Shown here piece after piece: positions 52,616 through 62,039 of a stretch of DNA of 64,000 nt. The notes under the pieces are model-generated. The model did not search any database. It was not told where the DNA came from and saw nothing but the letters and a program-made list of their open reading frames with translations. A program made the translations under genes and the position numbers. Position 1 is the first letter of the stretch. Every line of letters starts with the position of its first letter. This DNA comes from Paramacrobiotus metropolitanus (lineage: Eukaryota > Tardigrada > Eutardigrada > Parachela > Macrobiotidae): contig NW_026570221.1 of NCBI RefSeq assembly GCF_019649055.1, forward strand, positions 1,364,001 to 1,428,000, given 5' to 3'.

Positions 52616-53940
52616 CTATGTTTGTGGTGTGGTGGGTTTTGTTGTTTTGGGCTTCTTTGCTGGTTTGGTCGATTTGACCGGTTCTGCCCTTCCTTCGGCA
52701 ATTCTGTCGAGGATATCTTTGTGTGCTTCATCTTCGGCCACTTGAGCTTCTTCAAGTACCTCCTGCGCCGTTAACTTAGGCTTCTTGGCCGTCCCGTACT
52801 TCCGTTTCGGAGCCGGGGGTTCAACCGCATTGCTGGTTGATGCTGCCGGGACCGGTGTGTCAGGTCGCTTCTTCACCGGTTTCTTCACTTTTGCCGGCTT
52901 TTCCTTTGGTGACTTAGGCTCCTTAGGCTTGGTTGAGGTAGCCTCGGGTTTCGCGGCTAAGTCCACCGCCTTCTTCGGGTTAGCCTCGGATGATCCGGCC
53001 AAGTCCTTAGGCTTATCCGGGACAGCCTCGGGTTCATCCTCTATCACAGCCTGCTTCTGCAATTCCTGCAGGGCTGGTGTCTCGAAGTCCGACGGGGGCT
53101 TCTTCCTCGGTCGACCACGTTTTCCTTTCGGTTTAGGAGGTTCCTCCGGACTCGGTTTGTCGGACGGACCCTTATTGGGGTCCTGAACCGACGTTAAGTC
53201 CGGTTTCTGAGGCTCCTTTGCCGGTTCCTTTGGCTTTTCTTCGGCTAGGTTTGCCTTGCGGGCCCGGGTGTTGCGAGCGGGCTGACCCTCATGGGGGTAC
53301 GGCACCGTTGCAAGGTTATTACCCGGGGCTACCTCGGCTTTCTTCTGGCCGTAAGATCGCGTGATCCGCCGACGCTTGTTGCTTGGATGATGTTTGCATC
53401 TATCCACGGCGACGACGTCCTCCTTTCCGGTCTCGACGTTGCGGAGCCAAAGGTTGTTGGGTCCCTTATAGTTGAGTACCGTCCATACTCCGTCGTACCG
53501 TTCCTTCCTGGTAGGATCCTTATTGGGATACTCTACCAGGACGAGGTCCCTCTTCTGGAAGTCCGGTACCGATTTCTTCTTGTTGTAAAGTTCGGCGGCC
53601 TTTTCGAAGGCTTCATCGATGTTTGTCTTCGCGATGTCGTGAGCCCTCTGAAGCCGTTCCTTCATCCTTCTGATGTATTGTTCCTTATCAGTGTAATGTT
53701 CCGGTGCGTTGGTTCCGGTGATGACGTCCTGGGGTATGGTCATCTCACGTCCATACAGCATGTAGTAGGGCGAGAAGCCGGTGGTCGCGTGTTTTGCTCG
53801 GTTAATTCCGCACACTACGTACTGTAGGTTCCGGTGCCATCGGTGACCATCCTTGGCGTCGCATTCCTTCCGAATTCCGTCCCAGATCGTCTGCATGGAA
53901 CGTTCGACTTGGCCTTGACCCTCTGGGTGGTAGGCTGTTG
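52616..53940 (-). CDS. Integrase C-terminal half with AT-hook tail
   Basis: The frame opens upstream of its first Met (53,896) with the conserved AYHPEGQGQVERS, which carries the catalytic Glu of the DDE triad. It continues with INRAKHATTGFSPYYMLYGR and the SH3-like C-terminal domain (YDGVWTVLNYKGPNNLWLRN ... VAVDRCKHH). A long Lys/Pro/Ala-rich tail follows, containing an AT-hook (KGKRGRPRKKPP). Tails of this kind may bind DNA or chromatin. It is separated by one frameshift (about 53,940) from the N-terminal half, so the integrase of this copy is broken as assembled. Confidence 0.85.
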
Positions 53941-54888
53941 CTTGATGGTATGCTTGATCCCGAAGATCCTAGCCACTTTGGCAAAGGTCTTAGCCGTGAA
54001 GTGGGATCCTTGGTCGGTATGAAGGTGGGTTGGCATGCCGTACTTCAAGACGACATCCTCCACGAAGAATTTTTCGAACTCTTTCGCCGAGTTAGTCTTG
54101 GTCGCTCGGGCTATGGTGAACTTGGTGAACTGGTCGTTGACGACCGCGATGTACTGGTAGCCTTTCGACTCAGTCCGAGGTAAAGGTCCTTTGAAGTCCG
54201 CGTAAACTCGGAACCAAGGTTCACCTACTTCCAACTTCTGGCGTTTACCAGGTGGTTTAGTCCGGGGCTTGTTCACCAAGGTACACCGGGGGCAGTTATC
54301 CACATAGTCGTGAACATCGGATAGCATCCGGTCCCAGTAGTACCGAAGCTTCGCTGCCTCCAGTGTCTTCACGCAGCCGAAATGGTTACCGGTTTTTCCG
54401 TCGTGAAGTGCTCGGATAATGCCTTTTCGCATGAAGAGCGGGACCACGAACCGTCGTCCCAACTTGGTGTTGTGGGTGGTCAGCCGGTACAGTATACCTC
54501 CGCTCATCTGGTAATGTTCCAACAGCTTGGACTTGTGGTCAAGCTGGTCTTGGTTCTCAAGTTCATCGATCAGCTTCCGAAGGTGAGGGTCCCGGAGTTG
54601 CAGTCTGCGTAGCTCCTTGTTGGACTCCACCGGTTTCTCCTCTTCATCCTCGGGTTCGCCTTGTGAACCCGGAGCCTCCGGTCCGTTGACTTCGGTAGTC
54701 CGTACCTTTGCGGTTCCGACCCTCGACTCGCCTTGTGAGCCCGGATCGTCCGGTACGACTACGTTGATTACCCGTACATCTGGGGTGGACAGGTCGTTCC
54801 AGTCGGAGATGACCTTGCATCCAGGCAGCGGAGTTGCTTTCAGAACGGGGCGACGCATATTTGTGGTCTGCCTCCATTCAGCTGCCAC
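53815..54888 (-). CDS. Integrase N-terminal half (HHCC finger and first two catalytic Asp)
   Basis: In order: a linker rich in E/P; the zinc finger with LHDGKTGNHFG and DNCPRC; the core strand VYADFKGPLP with the first Asp; and HTDQGSHF with the second Asp. The authentic reading ends near GIKHTIKQQ, after which the frame slips. The 3' remainder of this ORF to 53,815 is out of frame. It catalyses insertion of the element's cDNA into chromosomes in the intact family. Confidence 0.85.
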   Translation of the reverse strand: MAAEWRQTTNMRRPVLKATPLPGCKVISDWNDLSTPDVRVINVVVPDDPGSQGESRVGTAKVRTTEVNGPEAPGSQGEPEDEEEKPVESNKELRRLQLRDPHLRKLIDELENQDQLDHKSKLLEHYQMSGGILYRLTTHNTKLGRRFVVPLFMRKGIIRALHDGKTGNHFGCVKTLEAAKLRYYWDRMLSDVHDYVDNCPRCTLVNKPRTKPPGKRQKLEVGEPWFRVYADFKGPLPRTESKGYQYIAVVNDQFTKFTIARATKTNSAKEFEKFFVEDVVLKYGMPTHLHTDQGSHFTAKTFAKVARIFGIKHTIKQQPTTQRVKAKSNVPCRRSGTEFGRNATPRMVTDGTGTYST

Positions 54889-54899
54889 TCGGAGAGACC

Positions 54900-55190
54900 T
54901 TACTTTAGCTTCATCCGTCCATCCTCCGGCTCGAGTATGAGGTCCGGATGTCTTCGGCTCTTTTCCTTTATTTCATGTCTTTGTACCCGGAGGGACCTTA
55001 TTCTCATCTCATCCTTGAAGTCCTTAAAGTTGGGTACCTGGTCCAATTCTTCATGGGGGTCATTATCATCAGGTCGTTCAAGGGGCCACCGAGACAGAGC
55101 ATCCGCATTGTCGCAGAAGACTCCGGGCTTGTACTCGATGGTGATGTCCTTCCCTTGCAGAGCCAAAGCCCACCGAGTTACCGAGTTAGC
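54900..55190 (-). CDS. C-terminal part of RNase H / connection to integrase, frame-shifted
   Basis: The frame reads ALQGKDITIEYKPG and DNADALSRWPL, the conserved end of the Ty3/Gypsy RNase H region. It continues from the RT frame after PRLTR with a shift near 55,185. The ORF then runs through a charged linker to a stop at 54,900. Confidence 0.8.
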   Translation of the reverse strand, partial: ANSVTRWALALQGKDITIEYKPGVFCDNADALSRWPLERPDDNDPHEELDQVPNFKDFKDEMRIRSLRVQRHEIKEKSRRHPDLILEPEDGRMKLK

Positions 55191-56878
55191 CGGGGGTTGA
55201 TGCCGGGTCTGTTGGACTCACACCGCATCAGGTTCTGCAAGGCTCGATGATCCGTTCTAACAGTAAAGGGTCCATGGTCAATGAAGTGTTTGAACTTCTG
55301 GACGGCCCAAACTACAGCTAGGCATTCCCATTCGGTGACTCCGTAGTTCTTTTCGGCTCCGTGGAGAACTCGGCTGGCAAATGCTACGGGGTGTCCTTCT
55401 TGCGACAACACCGCGCCAAGTCCGGCTCCACTGGCATCGCATTCGATTACCGTCTTCTTGGTCGGGTCGAACTTTGCGAGTACCGGGGCTGTGGTTAAAG
55501 CCTCTTTGATGCCGTTGAACTCCGCTGTATGGTCGTCCGTCCAATCTGTCCGGATGGAATTAGTCTTCCGAAGGAGTTCATACATCTTCGATGTCCGCTG
55601 AGCGTAGTTGCGGATGAACTTCCGATAGTAGTTGGCCAACCCGAGGAACGACCGCAATTGGCGTTCTGTTCGTGGGGGTTGGTGTTGTGCAATAGCCGCT
55701 ACCTTTTCGTCGTCGGTCTGGACTCCGGCTTTGCTGAGGACATGTCCGAGGAACGGTAGCTTGTCCGTTCCAACCTCACACTTCGAGGGTTTGATGGTGA
55801 ATCCGGCCTCAAGTAGGCAGTCCAGGGTGGCTCGGAAGGCTTCCTTGAATTCTTCGAAGGTCCGGCCGAAGAAGATGATGTCATCGATGTACGCAAAAAC
55901 ACCTTTCTTGCGGGCTTTTGCGGTTATCTTATCGACATGCATCTGGAAGGTTGCAGGTCCGTTACAGACTCCGAACGGCATCCGGTTGAATCGATACATG
56001 CCTTCTGGCGTAACGAAGGTTGTCACATCCTTCGAGACTTCATCCATTGGGATTTGCCAAAAACCGGACTGGCAGTCGACCTTGCCGTAGTATTCCATCC
56101 CGGCGCACTTATCCAGTAGCTCGTCCGGGTTCGGAAGGGGGTAGTTATTCTTCTTGGTTACTGCGTTCAACTTGATGTAGTTGATGCAGAACCGTGTTCC
56201 GACGGAGCCGTCCGGGTTTTTCTTGGCTGCGAATACCAGGGGGAAGCTCCATGCTGCGTCGGAGGGTTCGATGACTCCTTGGTCCAGCATCTCTTGGACG
56301 TGTTTGGAGATGAACTCGCGACCCTTCCAACTGGTTCTAGTTGGGTTCATTTTTATGGGCTTTGCACCTTGGACATCGATGACGTGGGTTACTCCCTTGA
56401 CGTCACCGTAGGGTCGCTTTGAGGTTGGAAAGACCAGCCGATACTCCCATGCGATGTCCCGTAGAACTTGTCGCTGCTCGTCGGTTAAGTTCTCTCCGAG
56501 CTTCATGGAGTTGATGGCTTTCTTTTGTTCCTCGACGGTTGCCGGGTCTTCGTCACCTTCTTGGGTAAGTCTGACCCGGGCCTTTCGGTCGTCCGTCATA
56601 TGTTCATACGGCTCGACTCGACCCATTGGGGTTCCTTTCCGGATGGTTATGTCCTTATTGGTGTGGTTTGCCACAAGGATGGTGGACTTCTTCCCGTCAT
56701 GTGGGGTCGGACCATCCTTCATCTCAATACCTTCCGCTAAGGCTTCCTCCGAGCCGAGGTACATTAGGTACTTGTTCTTAGCGGGGTCGACTTCTATGTC
56801 GAGGGTTACCGTAACTTCGACGATAGCCCTGGGAAGTAGCTGGACCTTCTGTTGGGTCCGTACTGTAGTGGCGTCATA
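55178..56878 (-). CDS. Reverse transcriptase and RNase H (Ty3/Gypsy type)
   Basis: The first in-frame Met is at 56,764. The frame is open from just after the TAA at 56,881-56,879 and is the same frame as protease. Motifs: SFPLVFAAKKNPDGS; RFCINYIKLN (the usual Asp of the DYRxLN motif is Asn); GKVDCQSGFWQIPM with the first catalytic Asp; FNRMPFGVCNGPATFQ; FAYIDDIIFFGR with the YIDD box; LPFLGHVLS; RSFLGLANYYRKFI. RNase H follows with VIECDASGAGLGAVLS, VTEWECLAVVWA and VRTDHRALQNLM, so the D-E-D residues are present. The protein copies element RNA into DNA in cytoplasmic particles. The frame is lost near 55,185. Confidence 0.93.
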   Translation of the reverse strand, partial: YDATTVRTQQKVQLLPRAIVEVTVTLDIEVDPAKNKYLMYLGSEEALAEGIEMKDGPTPHDGKKSTILVANHTNKDITIRKGTPMGRVEPYEHMTDDRKARVRLTQEGDEDPATVEEQKKAINSMKLGENLTDEQRQVLRDIAWEYRLVFPTSKRPYGDVKGVTHVIDVQGAKPIKMNPTRTSWKGREFISKHVQEMLDQGVIEPSDAAWSFPLVFAAKKNPDGSVGTRFCINYIKLNAVTKKNNYPLPNPDELLDKCAGMEYYGKVDCQSGFWQIPMDEVSKDVTTFVTPEGMYRFNRMPFGVCNGPATFQMHVDKITAKARKKGVFAYIDDIIFFGRTFEEFKEAFRATLDCLLEAGFTIKPSKCEVGTDKLPFLGHVLSKAGVQTDDEKVAAIAQHQPPRTERQLRSFLGLANYYRKFIRNYAQRTSKMYELLRKTNSIRTDWTDDHTAEFNGIKEALTTAPVLAKFDPTKKTVIECDASGAGLGAVLSQEGHPVAFASRVLHGAEKNYGVTEWECLAVVWAVQKFKHFIDHGPFTVRTDHRALQNLMRCESNRPGINPRLTR

Positions 56879-59407
56879 TTATGTCGCCCTCGGTAAACTG
56901 TATGGTCGGTCTCCGTGTTGTGAGACTCGGGCTACTCCCATCGGGATTTCCCATTCGATCCCTTCGTTGTCGGGTTCGAACCCGTAGGTGTCGCTATAGT
57001 GCATGTATCCGATCTTCGCACCTCTTCGGAGTATCTGGTTGTACTCGGTCGCGTTCTGGACCTTGATCCATGCGGTATCGCAAGTTGGTCGGATCTCGAT
57101 CGTGTCTTTGATCGGCCGAACTCCGGAGTGCTTTCGCCGGAAGGATTCAAAATGGATATCCCGGTGAGGGGCCATGCTCTTAAGGGTTCGTACCAGTACG
57201 GCGCAGGTTGAGAAGGGTGATAGGGTGCACTTGTTTTCGACAAAAACGGGTTGTCGGTCTTCGTCCTTATCCTCGGTATGAAGCTCAAGACGATTGACGG
57301 TTGGGCCTGTTGCTATTGGCTTCGGCCTCCGTACCCGTTTCCATGGGTTATAGACGGTGCTCTCGGACTTAGTCTGTCGAACCGAGGCTCTCTTCGGTTT
57401 AGCCGAGGCTCCGTCAGGACTTATATTTTTGTCGGGCTCAACGGGGTTACCTCCGACGAATGTCGCCTGTTGGGCAATCTGTGCGTCGTCGGTCTGAGAT
57501 ACCCGTTGTCCCGCCACACAAACGTCGTACGTGGGGCTTCCTTCCGAGGATTCAGCTTCGGAGGTATTAGGGTGATATTCTTGGCCCGTATCGCTGGACG
57601 TAGCCGAGGTTACTGGGCTGTCAGCCGGGTGAGAAACCGTAATTGCGGTTAACTCAGCCCGCCGTTGGCCCGAGCCTCCGTTCTGAGGTTGCTGGGCTTC
57701 CTTTGAGGGTTCGTTACCGGACGATCCACCTTTTGGGGGTTTGTCCGGGGGTGTGTCGATTCCCATCCATCGAACCGAAGGGTCGAAGCCGATATCGTTA
57801 TCATCGTCGTCATCGGAAGTATCCGATGAGTTGCCTTCTGAAGGGTCTGATGGCTCATTATCGGAGTCTGTGTCCGGTGAATCGCTTGTGCTCTGTACAT
57901 CCGAGGCTTCCGAATCCCAATCTTCGAATTCATTGGCTTCGCCTTCATCCGCTGTTACAGCGGATAGTCCAAGTAGACCGTCAGTGACCCTAATTGGGGT
58001 CTGCTGAGTCGGTCCTTCCCACCATCCCGGTTCGGGAGGTCCGGATGATGGTGGCCTACCATGCTCCCAGATTTCTTCGTCCCGAGTTCTGAGGGCTTGG
58101 ACGATCGCTCCATTATTGTCGTGGCAGATCGGGCATTCCAAGGCCATATACTGTTGATCCGGGGCATGTTCCCGTATGTTAGCTAGGCGGCCCCCATTTT
58201 GTGGGTGCACCGCCCCTGCTAACCTTACTTTCTTAGCCTGGTGCCAGTTACAAGGCTCGATCGGAGGTTCGGAGTCCGGCACGACCCTAGTTGTGCGGAT
58301 GTCTTCGCCGTATCGACTCCAAAAGGAGGCTGTGTCCAGGGTACCGAAGTGGTAGGGATCCCGGAAATGCCACATAAGGCGTCGGCCCAATTCATGGGAC
58401 TGGACTTCCAGTATCGCCGGTATGGGGAGCTGGTGTTCCACGAATTGTGCGTGGAGTACAATTCGCTCTTCTTCCCACTCGATGATTTCCTCTTCTAAGG
58501 CTTCCGTTAGGTCGATTACCTCTTGGCATTCCTCTCTTGCGGCTCGGATCTGGTCGTCCGTCCTTGCACCAACTCGTTCGAGTGCGGTTCTGATGCCGAC
58601 CGTTCGGGTTTCGAGGAGGTGACGAATGCCGGTAAACCAGGTTCGGTACCTTTGGTTGAGTATACCAGAGGCTGATGCCTCTGGTATCGGAATAGACTTT
58701 AGTATCCCTCGGACTGGTTCCAATCGGGACGTCCGTACTTTCGCCAAGTATTGTTCGATGGCGTTATGAATTTGCAGCTCCGTTACGAGGCTTCGTTCGG
58801 TGTCCGAGCATTGTGGGCAGATCGGGGGTCCGGGGTTTATCGGTTGCGCAAGCCGATTTATCCGAGCCTCACTCGCTGCCGTGCCCGATGCCTCTGGTAT
58901 CGGAATAGGCTGCACTACACCCGAAGGTGGGTTCCGCTGACCCTCATTGGGGGTCATTGGCGCCCGGGTGAAGACAAACTTGGAATGCAGGTAGTCGCAT
59001 CCAAGAAGTACGGGAACGTCCGAGTTATTAGGTTGGACGTGAAAGGTATGGGGGCTGGTGAATCCTTGCAGGGTTACCGGTACGGTACAGCAATGGGTTA
59101 CCATAAAGGCGACTTGTCCGCCGACACCGAGTATTTTGGTGAAGTACCCCAAAGGTTCAAGTTTAAGGTTGTTGGCCCGGCAGAAACGCTCCTCTATTAG
59201 GGATGTTTCGGCTCCGGTGTCCAACATAGCCATGGTTGTGGCTGGTCCAATCTGAACTTCATGTGTCCATGCTCGGACTACCTTCGGTCGTCCGGTGGTC
59301 TGTAACGGTTCAATCGTTACTTCCCTGATGGTCACTTCGACCGGGATTAAAGGTATCGTTGGTCCGCCGGGGACACTATTGGTGTCTACACGCGGCGGTG
59401 ATGAGAT
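56879..59407 (-). CDS. Protease with a very long C-terminal extension
   Basis: The sense frame opens after the TGA at 59,410-59,408. The retropepsin core carries AMLDTGAETSLIEE (catalytic DTG), a flap-like GVGGQVAF and VPVLLGCDYLHSK. It is followed by about 650 residues unusual for the family: two CxxC pairs (CPQC and ECPICHDN), a helical acidic segment, a D/S-rich run (SSDTSDDDDDNDIGFD) and a terminal beta-rich unit (LSPFSTCAVLVRTLK ... NATEYNQILRRGAKIGYM). A similar unit (TILVANHTNKDITIRKG) lies at the start of the RT frame. The CxxC pairs suggest an extra zinc site. The frame ends at TAA (56,881-56,879) and continues, in frame, into RT. Confidence 0.85.
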   Translation of the reverse strand: MSSPPRVDTNSVPGGPTIPLIPVEVTIREVTIEPLQTTGRPKVVRAWTHEVQIGPATTMAMLDTGAETSLIEERFCRANNLKLEPLGYFTKILGVGGQVAFMVTHCCTVPVTLQGFTSPHTFHVQPNNSDVPVLLGCDYLHSKFVFTRAPMTPNEGQRNPPSGVVQPIPIPEASGTAASEARINRLAQPINPGPPICPQCSDTERSLVTELQIHNAIEQYLAKVRTSRLEPVRGILKSIPIPEASASGILNQRYRTWFTGIRHLLETRTVGIRTALERVGARTDDQIRAAREECQEVIDLTEALEEEIIEWEEERIVLHAQFVEHQLPIPAILEVQSHELGRRLMWHFRDPYHFGTLDTASFWSRYGEDIRTTRVVPDSEPPIEPCNWHQAKKVRLAGAVHPQNGGRLANIREHAPDQQYMALECPICHDNNGAIVQALRTRDEEIWEHGRPPSSGPPEPGWWEGPTQQTPIRVTDGLLGLSAVTADEGEANEFEDWDSEASDVQSTSDSPDTDSDNEPSDPSEGNSSDTSDDDDDNDIGFDPSVRWMGIDTPPDKPPKGGSSGNEPSKEAQQPQNGGSGQRRAELTAITVSHPADSPVTSATSSDTGQEYHPNTSEAESSEGSPTYDVCVAGQRVSQTDDAQIAQQATFVGGNPVEPDKNISPDGASAKPKRASVRQTKSESTVYNPWKRVRRPKPIATGPTVNRLELHTEDKDEDRQPVFVENKCTLSPFSTCAVLVRTLKSMAPHRDIHFESFRRKHSGVRPIKDTIEIRPTCDTAWIKVQNATEYNQILRRGAKIGYMHYSDTYGFEPDNEGIEWEIPMGVARVSQHGDRPYSLPRAT

Positions 59408-60349
59408 TCAGGACGACCTCGGTGGATCTACTCCGTCTTGTGGGTAGCCATCCGAGGGTCGGTGTGGAGTTAGCCGTTTTGCCGGGGCTGATAAGCCTGG
59501 TAGCCCGGGTGGAACTTCCTTAACCGAGTGATCCGCCTCCGGTCGGTTAGCTACTCCGTCCATTAGCGATTCGGCGGTTTCCACCGGGTATGTCCGGCTT
59601 GCTATCCGTTCTTCCATGGATGGTTGACCCTCCCGTAAGGTTGAGAGGTTATACTGCATCTTGAAGAACGTACGCGATCCGGTTACCGTTCTGGCCGGTT
59701 GTCGCTGGAAGAGGTCCGCTTCAAGCTTCGTCCGCCGCACCTGTGCCTCCAAAGGTACTGATTCCCAGTCTTCGAAGTACTCCGTTACTTCGTCGGTCGG
59801 AGCCTCCGGCCGTCTACTTGGCTGGCCTACCAAGGGCGGTTCAGGCGTCATTCTGGCGTCCTGTGAGATTGCGGGTCGGCGTCCCGATTCTCCGCTTAGC
59901 CCGTGGCTCGTAATGCCTAATTGGGCACTGAGCCGTCCGGGCGGCCTGGTGACGTTTCTCGTCCCGGCTGGTCGGATCCCGTTTCTCCGGCCGACATCCC
60001 CGGCTTCACCTTCTGGGCCTGGGGGTCCGGGCACATTCTGTGTCCCGGCTGCCGATCGGGTCCAAGTTCCTTGGCCGATCCTCCCAGGTACCTGTTCTGG
60101 TCCCTGAGCCGCATTATCGGCGTGGCGAGGTTCGGGTCGACTCTCCGAGTATCCGAACCGGGGATGTTCGGCGCCTAGTTGGGCTACCGTCCCCCCCGCT
60201 AAGATTCTAGCGGCCTCGCTGACCGTTGCGGAGGCTAAATCCTCGTTGAGGTTCCGAGTTGTGTCCAAATAGTTAATCCGGTTAGTGAGGTTATCCTTAT
60301 CCGGTGGTTCCGTTGGATGACAGAGGTCGAATGAGTCATCGGAGCTCAT
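59408..60349 (-). CDS. Pro-pol N-terminal leader segment (313 aa)
   Basis: The ATG at 60,349 is 5 nt after the gag-frame TAA (60,357-60,355) and opens the frame that also encodes protease and RT. The sequence is Pro/Arg/Gly-rich and probably disordered (for example GPPGPEGEAGDVGRRNGIRP), with a short acidic helix (VTEYFEDWESV). It ends at TGA (59,410-59,408), after which the same frame continues into protease. It could be a transframe or linker peptide; no known domain. Confidence 0.6.
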   Translation of the reverse strand: MSSDDSFDLCHPTEPPDKDNLTNRINYLDTTRNLNEDLASATVSEAARILAGGTVAQLGAEHPRFGYSESRPEPRHADNAAQGPEQVPGRIGQGTWTRSAAGTQNVPGPPGPEGEAGDVGRRNGIRPAGTRNVTRPPGRLSAQLGITSHGLSGESGRRPAISQDARMTPEPPLVGQPSRRPEAPTDEVTEYFEDWESVPLEAQVRRTKLEADLFQRQPARTVTGSRTFFKMQYNLSTLREGQPSMEERIASRTYPVETAESLMDGVANRPEADHSVKEVPPGLPGLSAPAKRLTPHRPSDGYPQDGVDPPRSS

Positions 60350-60354
60350 CGACC

Positions 60355-61500
60355 TTAGGCGTTTCCCTGGGATGTACCCGGGACGGGTCCGCCAACTGAC
60401 GGTTGGAATCCGCCCGGGCCCCTATTGGGGGCCGGGGACGGCGGCAGTTGCGGCCGTTGGGCTGGTGGTGGTGTTGCCAATGGGGGTCGACCGCCATTCT
60501 GGGGGTTCCCTCCATTTCCCTGGCCAGGCTGCCGGTTAGGGCTGCCTTGGCCGCCGAATTCGCCGGCATTCTGCTGACGGGGGCGCGGGGGTGGTACGAT
60601 GTTCGGGAAGTTCTGATTCGCCGACCCTAATGGCCATCCGTTATCGTACCGGTACCTCCAGTCCAGGTACCATCTCCGGTTTGGATTGTCTTCCAGCCGG
60701 AGGTTGGCATAGCCACAACTCGCTTGGTTGTGGTTGCCCCATAGGCAGTGACCGCAGGAAAGCGTTCCGTCCTGGGTCCACTAAAAGAACTTGGCTTCCA
60801 TCCGATCGACATAGGTTGCCTGCTGGCGAGCCTCCTGCTGTGGTGTCCGGGGCTGCCTTTGCACATTCTGAGCTGGGCCACCTCCACCCACGCGATTGCC
60901 GAAGTTTCCGCGGCCGCGATTCCCGCCGCCACGTCTTCCGCCGGAGCCATCGTATTGCGAGGCTCCACCGCGTGCATATCCGCCTCCTTAGCCGTACCCC
61001 TGATTCTGAGGTTGGCCGTAACTGGAGTTCTGGCCGTAGCCCTGTTGGGGCTGGCCATAGCCGGGACTCCGAAGCTGGCTGTAGCCCTGTTGGGGCTGGC
61101 CATAGCCGGAGTATCCCTGGCTCTGAGGTTGGCCGTAGCCGGGGCTCCGAGGCTGACTCGGTTGGCCGCTATTTCCATAGGCCGGCGGCGTGACCATGGT
61201 CCCTGTTGGGGCTCCATTCAGGTTCAACGCCGCCATCGCCGCCCAAGTCTGTTCGATCTGACCACGGGCTTGAGGGGGTGGTGTCGCCGGAGGGCTCTGT
61301 CGGTGAAGCCCCGGTTGCACGTTCTGGTAACCTGGCGAATTGGGTTGGATGTATCCGGGAGCCGGTTGGGTCACAGGGACAGGCGTCGTCGTTCTGACGG
61401 TGATGTAGTTGGTGGTATTGCCACCTTTAACTACCTGATACATCGGCTTCCCCGGGTGAAGTCCCGAACCTAGTCCCGGAACTCCCGTGTCGTCTTCGGC
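60355..61500 (-). pseudogene. Gag C-terminal part: GYGQPQ repeats, RGG-like stretch and CCHC zinc knuckle
   Basis: In the sense frame starting around 61,500 (first listed Met 61,443) there are repeated GYGQPQQGY / SPGYGQPQ units (prion-like, low complexity), then GGRRGGGNRGRGNFGNR. The CCHC knuckle CGHCLWGNHNQASC (C-x2-C-x4-H-x4-C) is near 60,756-60,715. The frame ends at TAA 60,357-60,355. Two in-frame stops interrupt it: TAA at 60,990-60,988, and TAG at 60,783-60,781 just before the knuckle. In the family the knuckle binds genomic RNA. Stop suppression is possible, but decay is the simpler explanation. Confidence 0.75.
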
Positions 61501-62039
61501 ATCCTCACGTCCAAGGCTGCTCGAAGGATCGGTTCCGTTACGTTCGTCCTCAGATAGAAGACCGCTAGTTCATCGGTAAGGTTGCCTCGTTGTTTGAGGT
61601 TTATAATGGCGTCGTAGTACTGCTCGGGGGTCTCTTGCCCCAGCATGTACTTCCTGGTAGTGATGTCCGCGACAGCCGTGACCTGTTTGCCAGGGTCCAT
61701 AAACCGGGCCGCAAATTCCTGCAGCCAGTAGTCGACGGTCCATCCGTTCTCTTCAGGTTCCAGAGCTGACTGGTTCTGGTACCATTCCAGGGCTTGTCCA
61801 GTAAGGGCGCCCTCCAGCTCCGTCATGAAGGCGACGTTTGTCATTGCGACATCGTCAGCCTCCGAGCGATAGATTCGCCGGATCTTTGTGATCCAACCTT
61901 CCACCTTAGCCCCGTCGCCGTTAAATTTCGGCAACTCCGCTCGGTTTTTTTCGAGCCAGGATCCGGTTATTCCGTTCCTCGTAACGGCGCCGGCCTTCTT
62001 CGTAGCCTTCAAGTCGGGCTTGGGCGATGTCTTGCTCAT
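61470..62039 (-). CDS. Gag capsid domain
   Basis: The 189-aa ORF starts at ATG 62,039 and overlaps the end of the upstream gag ORF in another frame. It carries the retrotransposon gag signature: [44 protein letters not shown] and [19 protein letters not shown]. It forms the particle shell in Ty3/Gypsy elements. It is followed, after a further shift, by the low-complexity and zinc-knuckle part. The genuine start could be the ATG, or a shift from the upstream coiled-coil ORF. Confidence 0.88.
   Translation of the reverse strand: MSKTSPKPDLKATKKAGAVTRNGITGSWLEKNRAELPKFNGDGAKVEGWITKIRRIYRSEADDVAMTNVAFMTELEGALTGQALEWYQNQSALEPEENGWTVDYWLQEFAARFMDPGKQVTAVADITTRKYMLGQETPEQYYDAIINLKQRGNLTDELAVFYLRTNVTEPILRAALDVRMPKTTREFRD

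Noticed and set aside
60627-61217. Minus-strand 196-aa ORF rich in A/R/T
   Set aside because: The real coding frame here is the neighbouring one, which carries the GYGQPQ repeats and the CCHC zinc knuckle.
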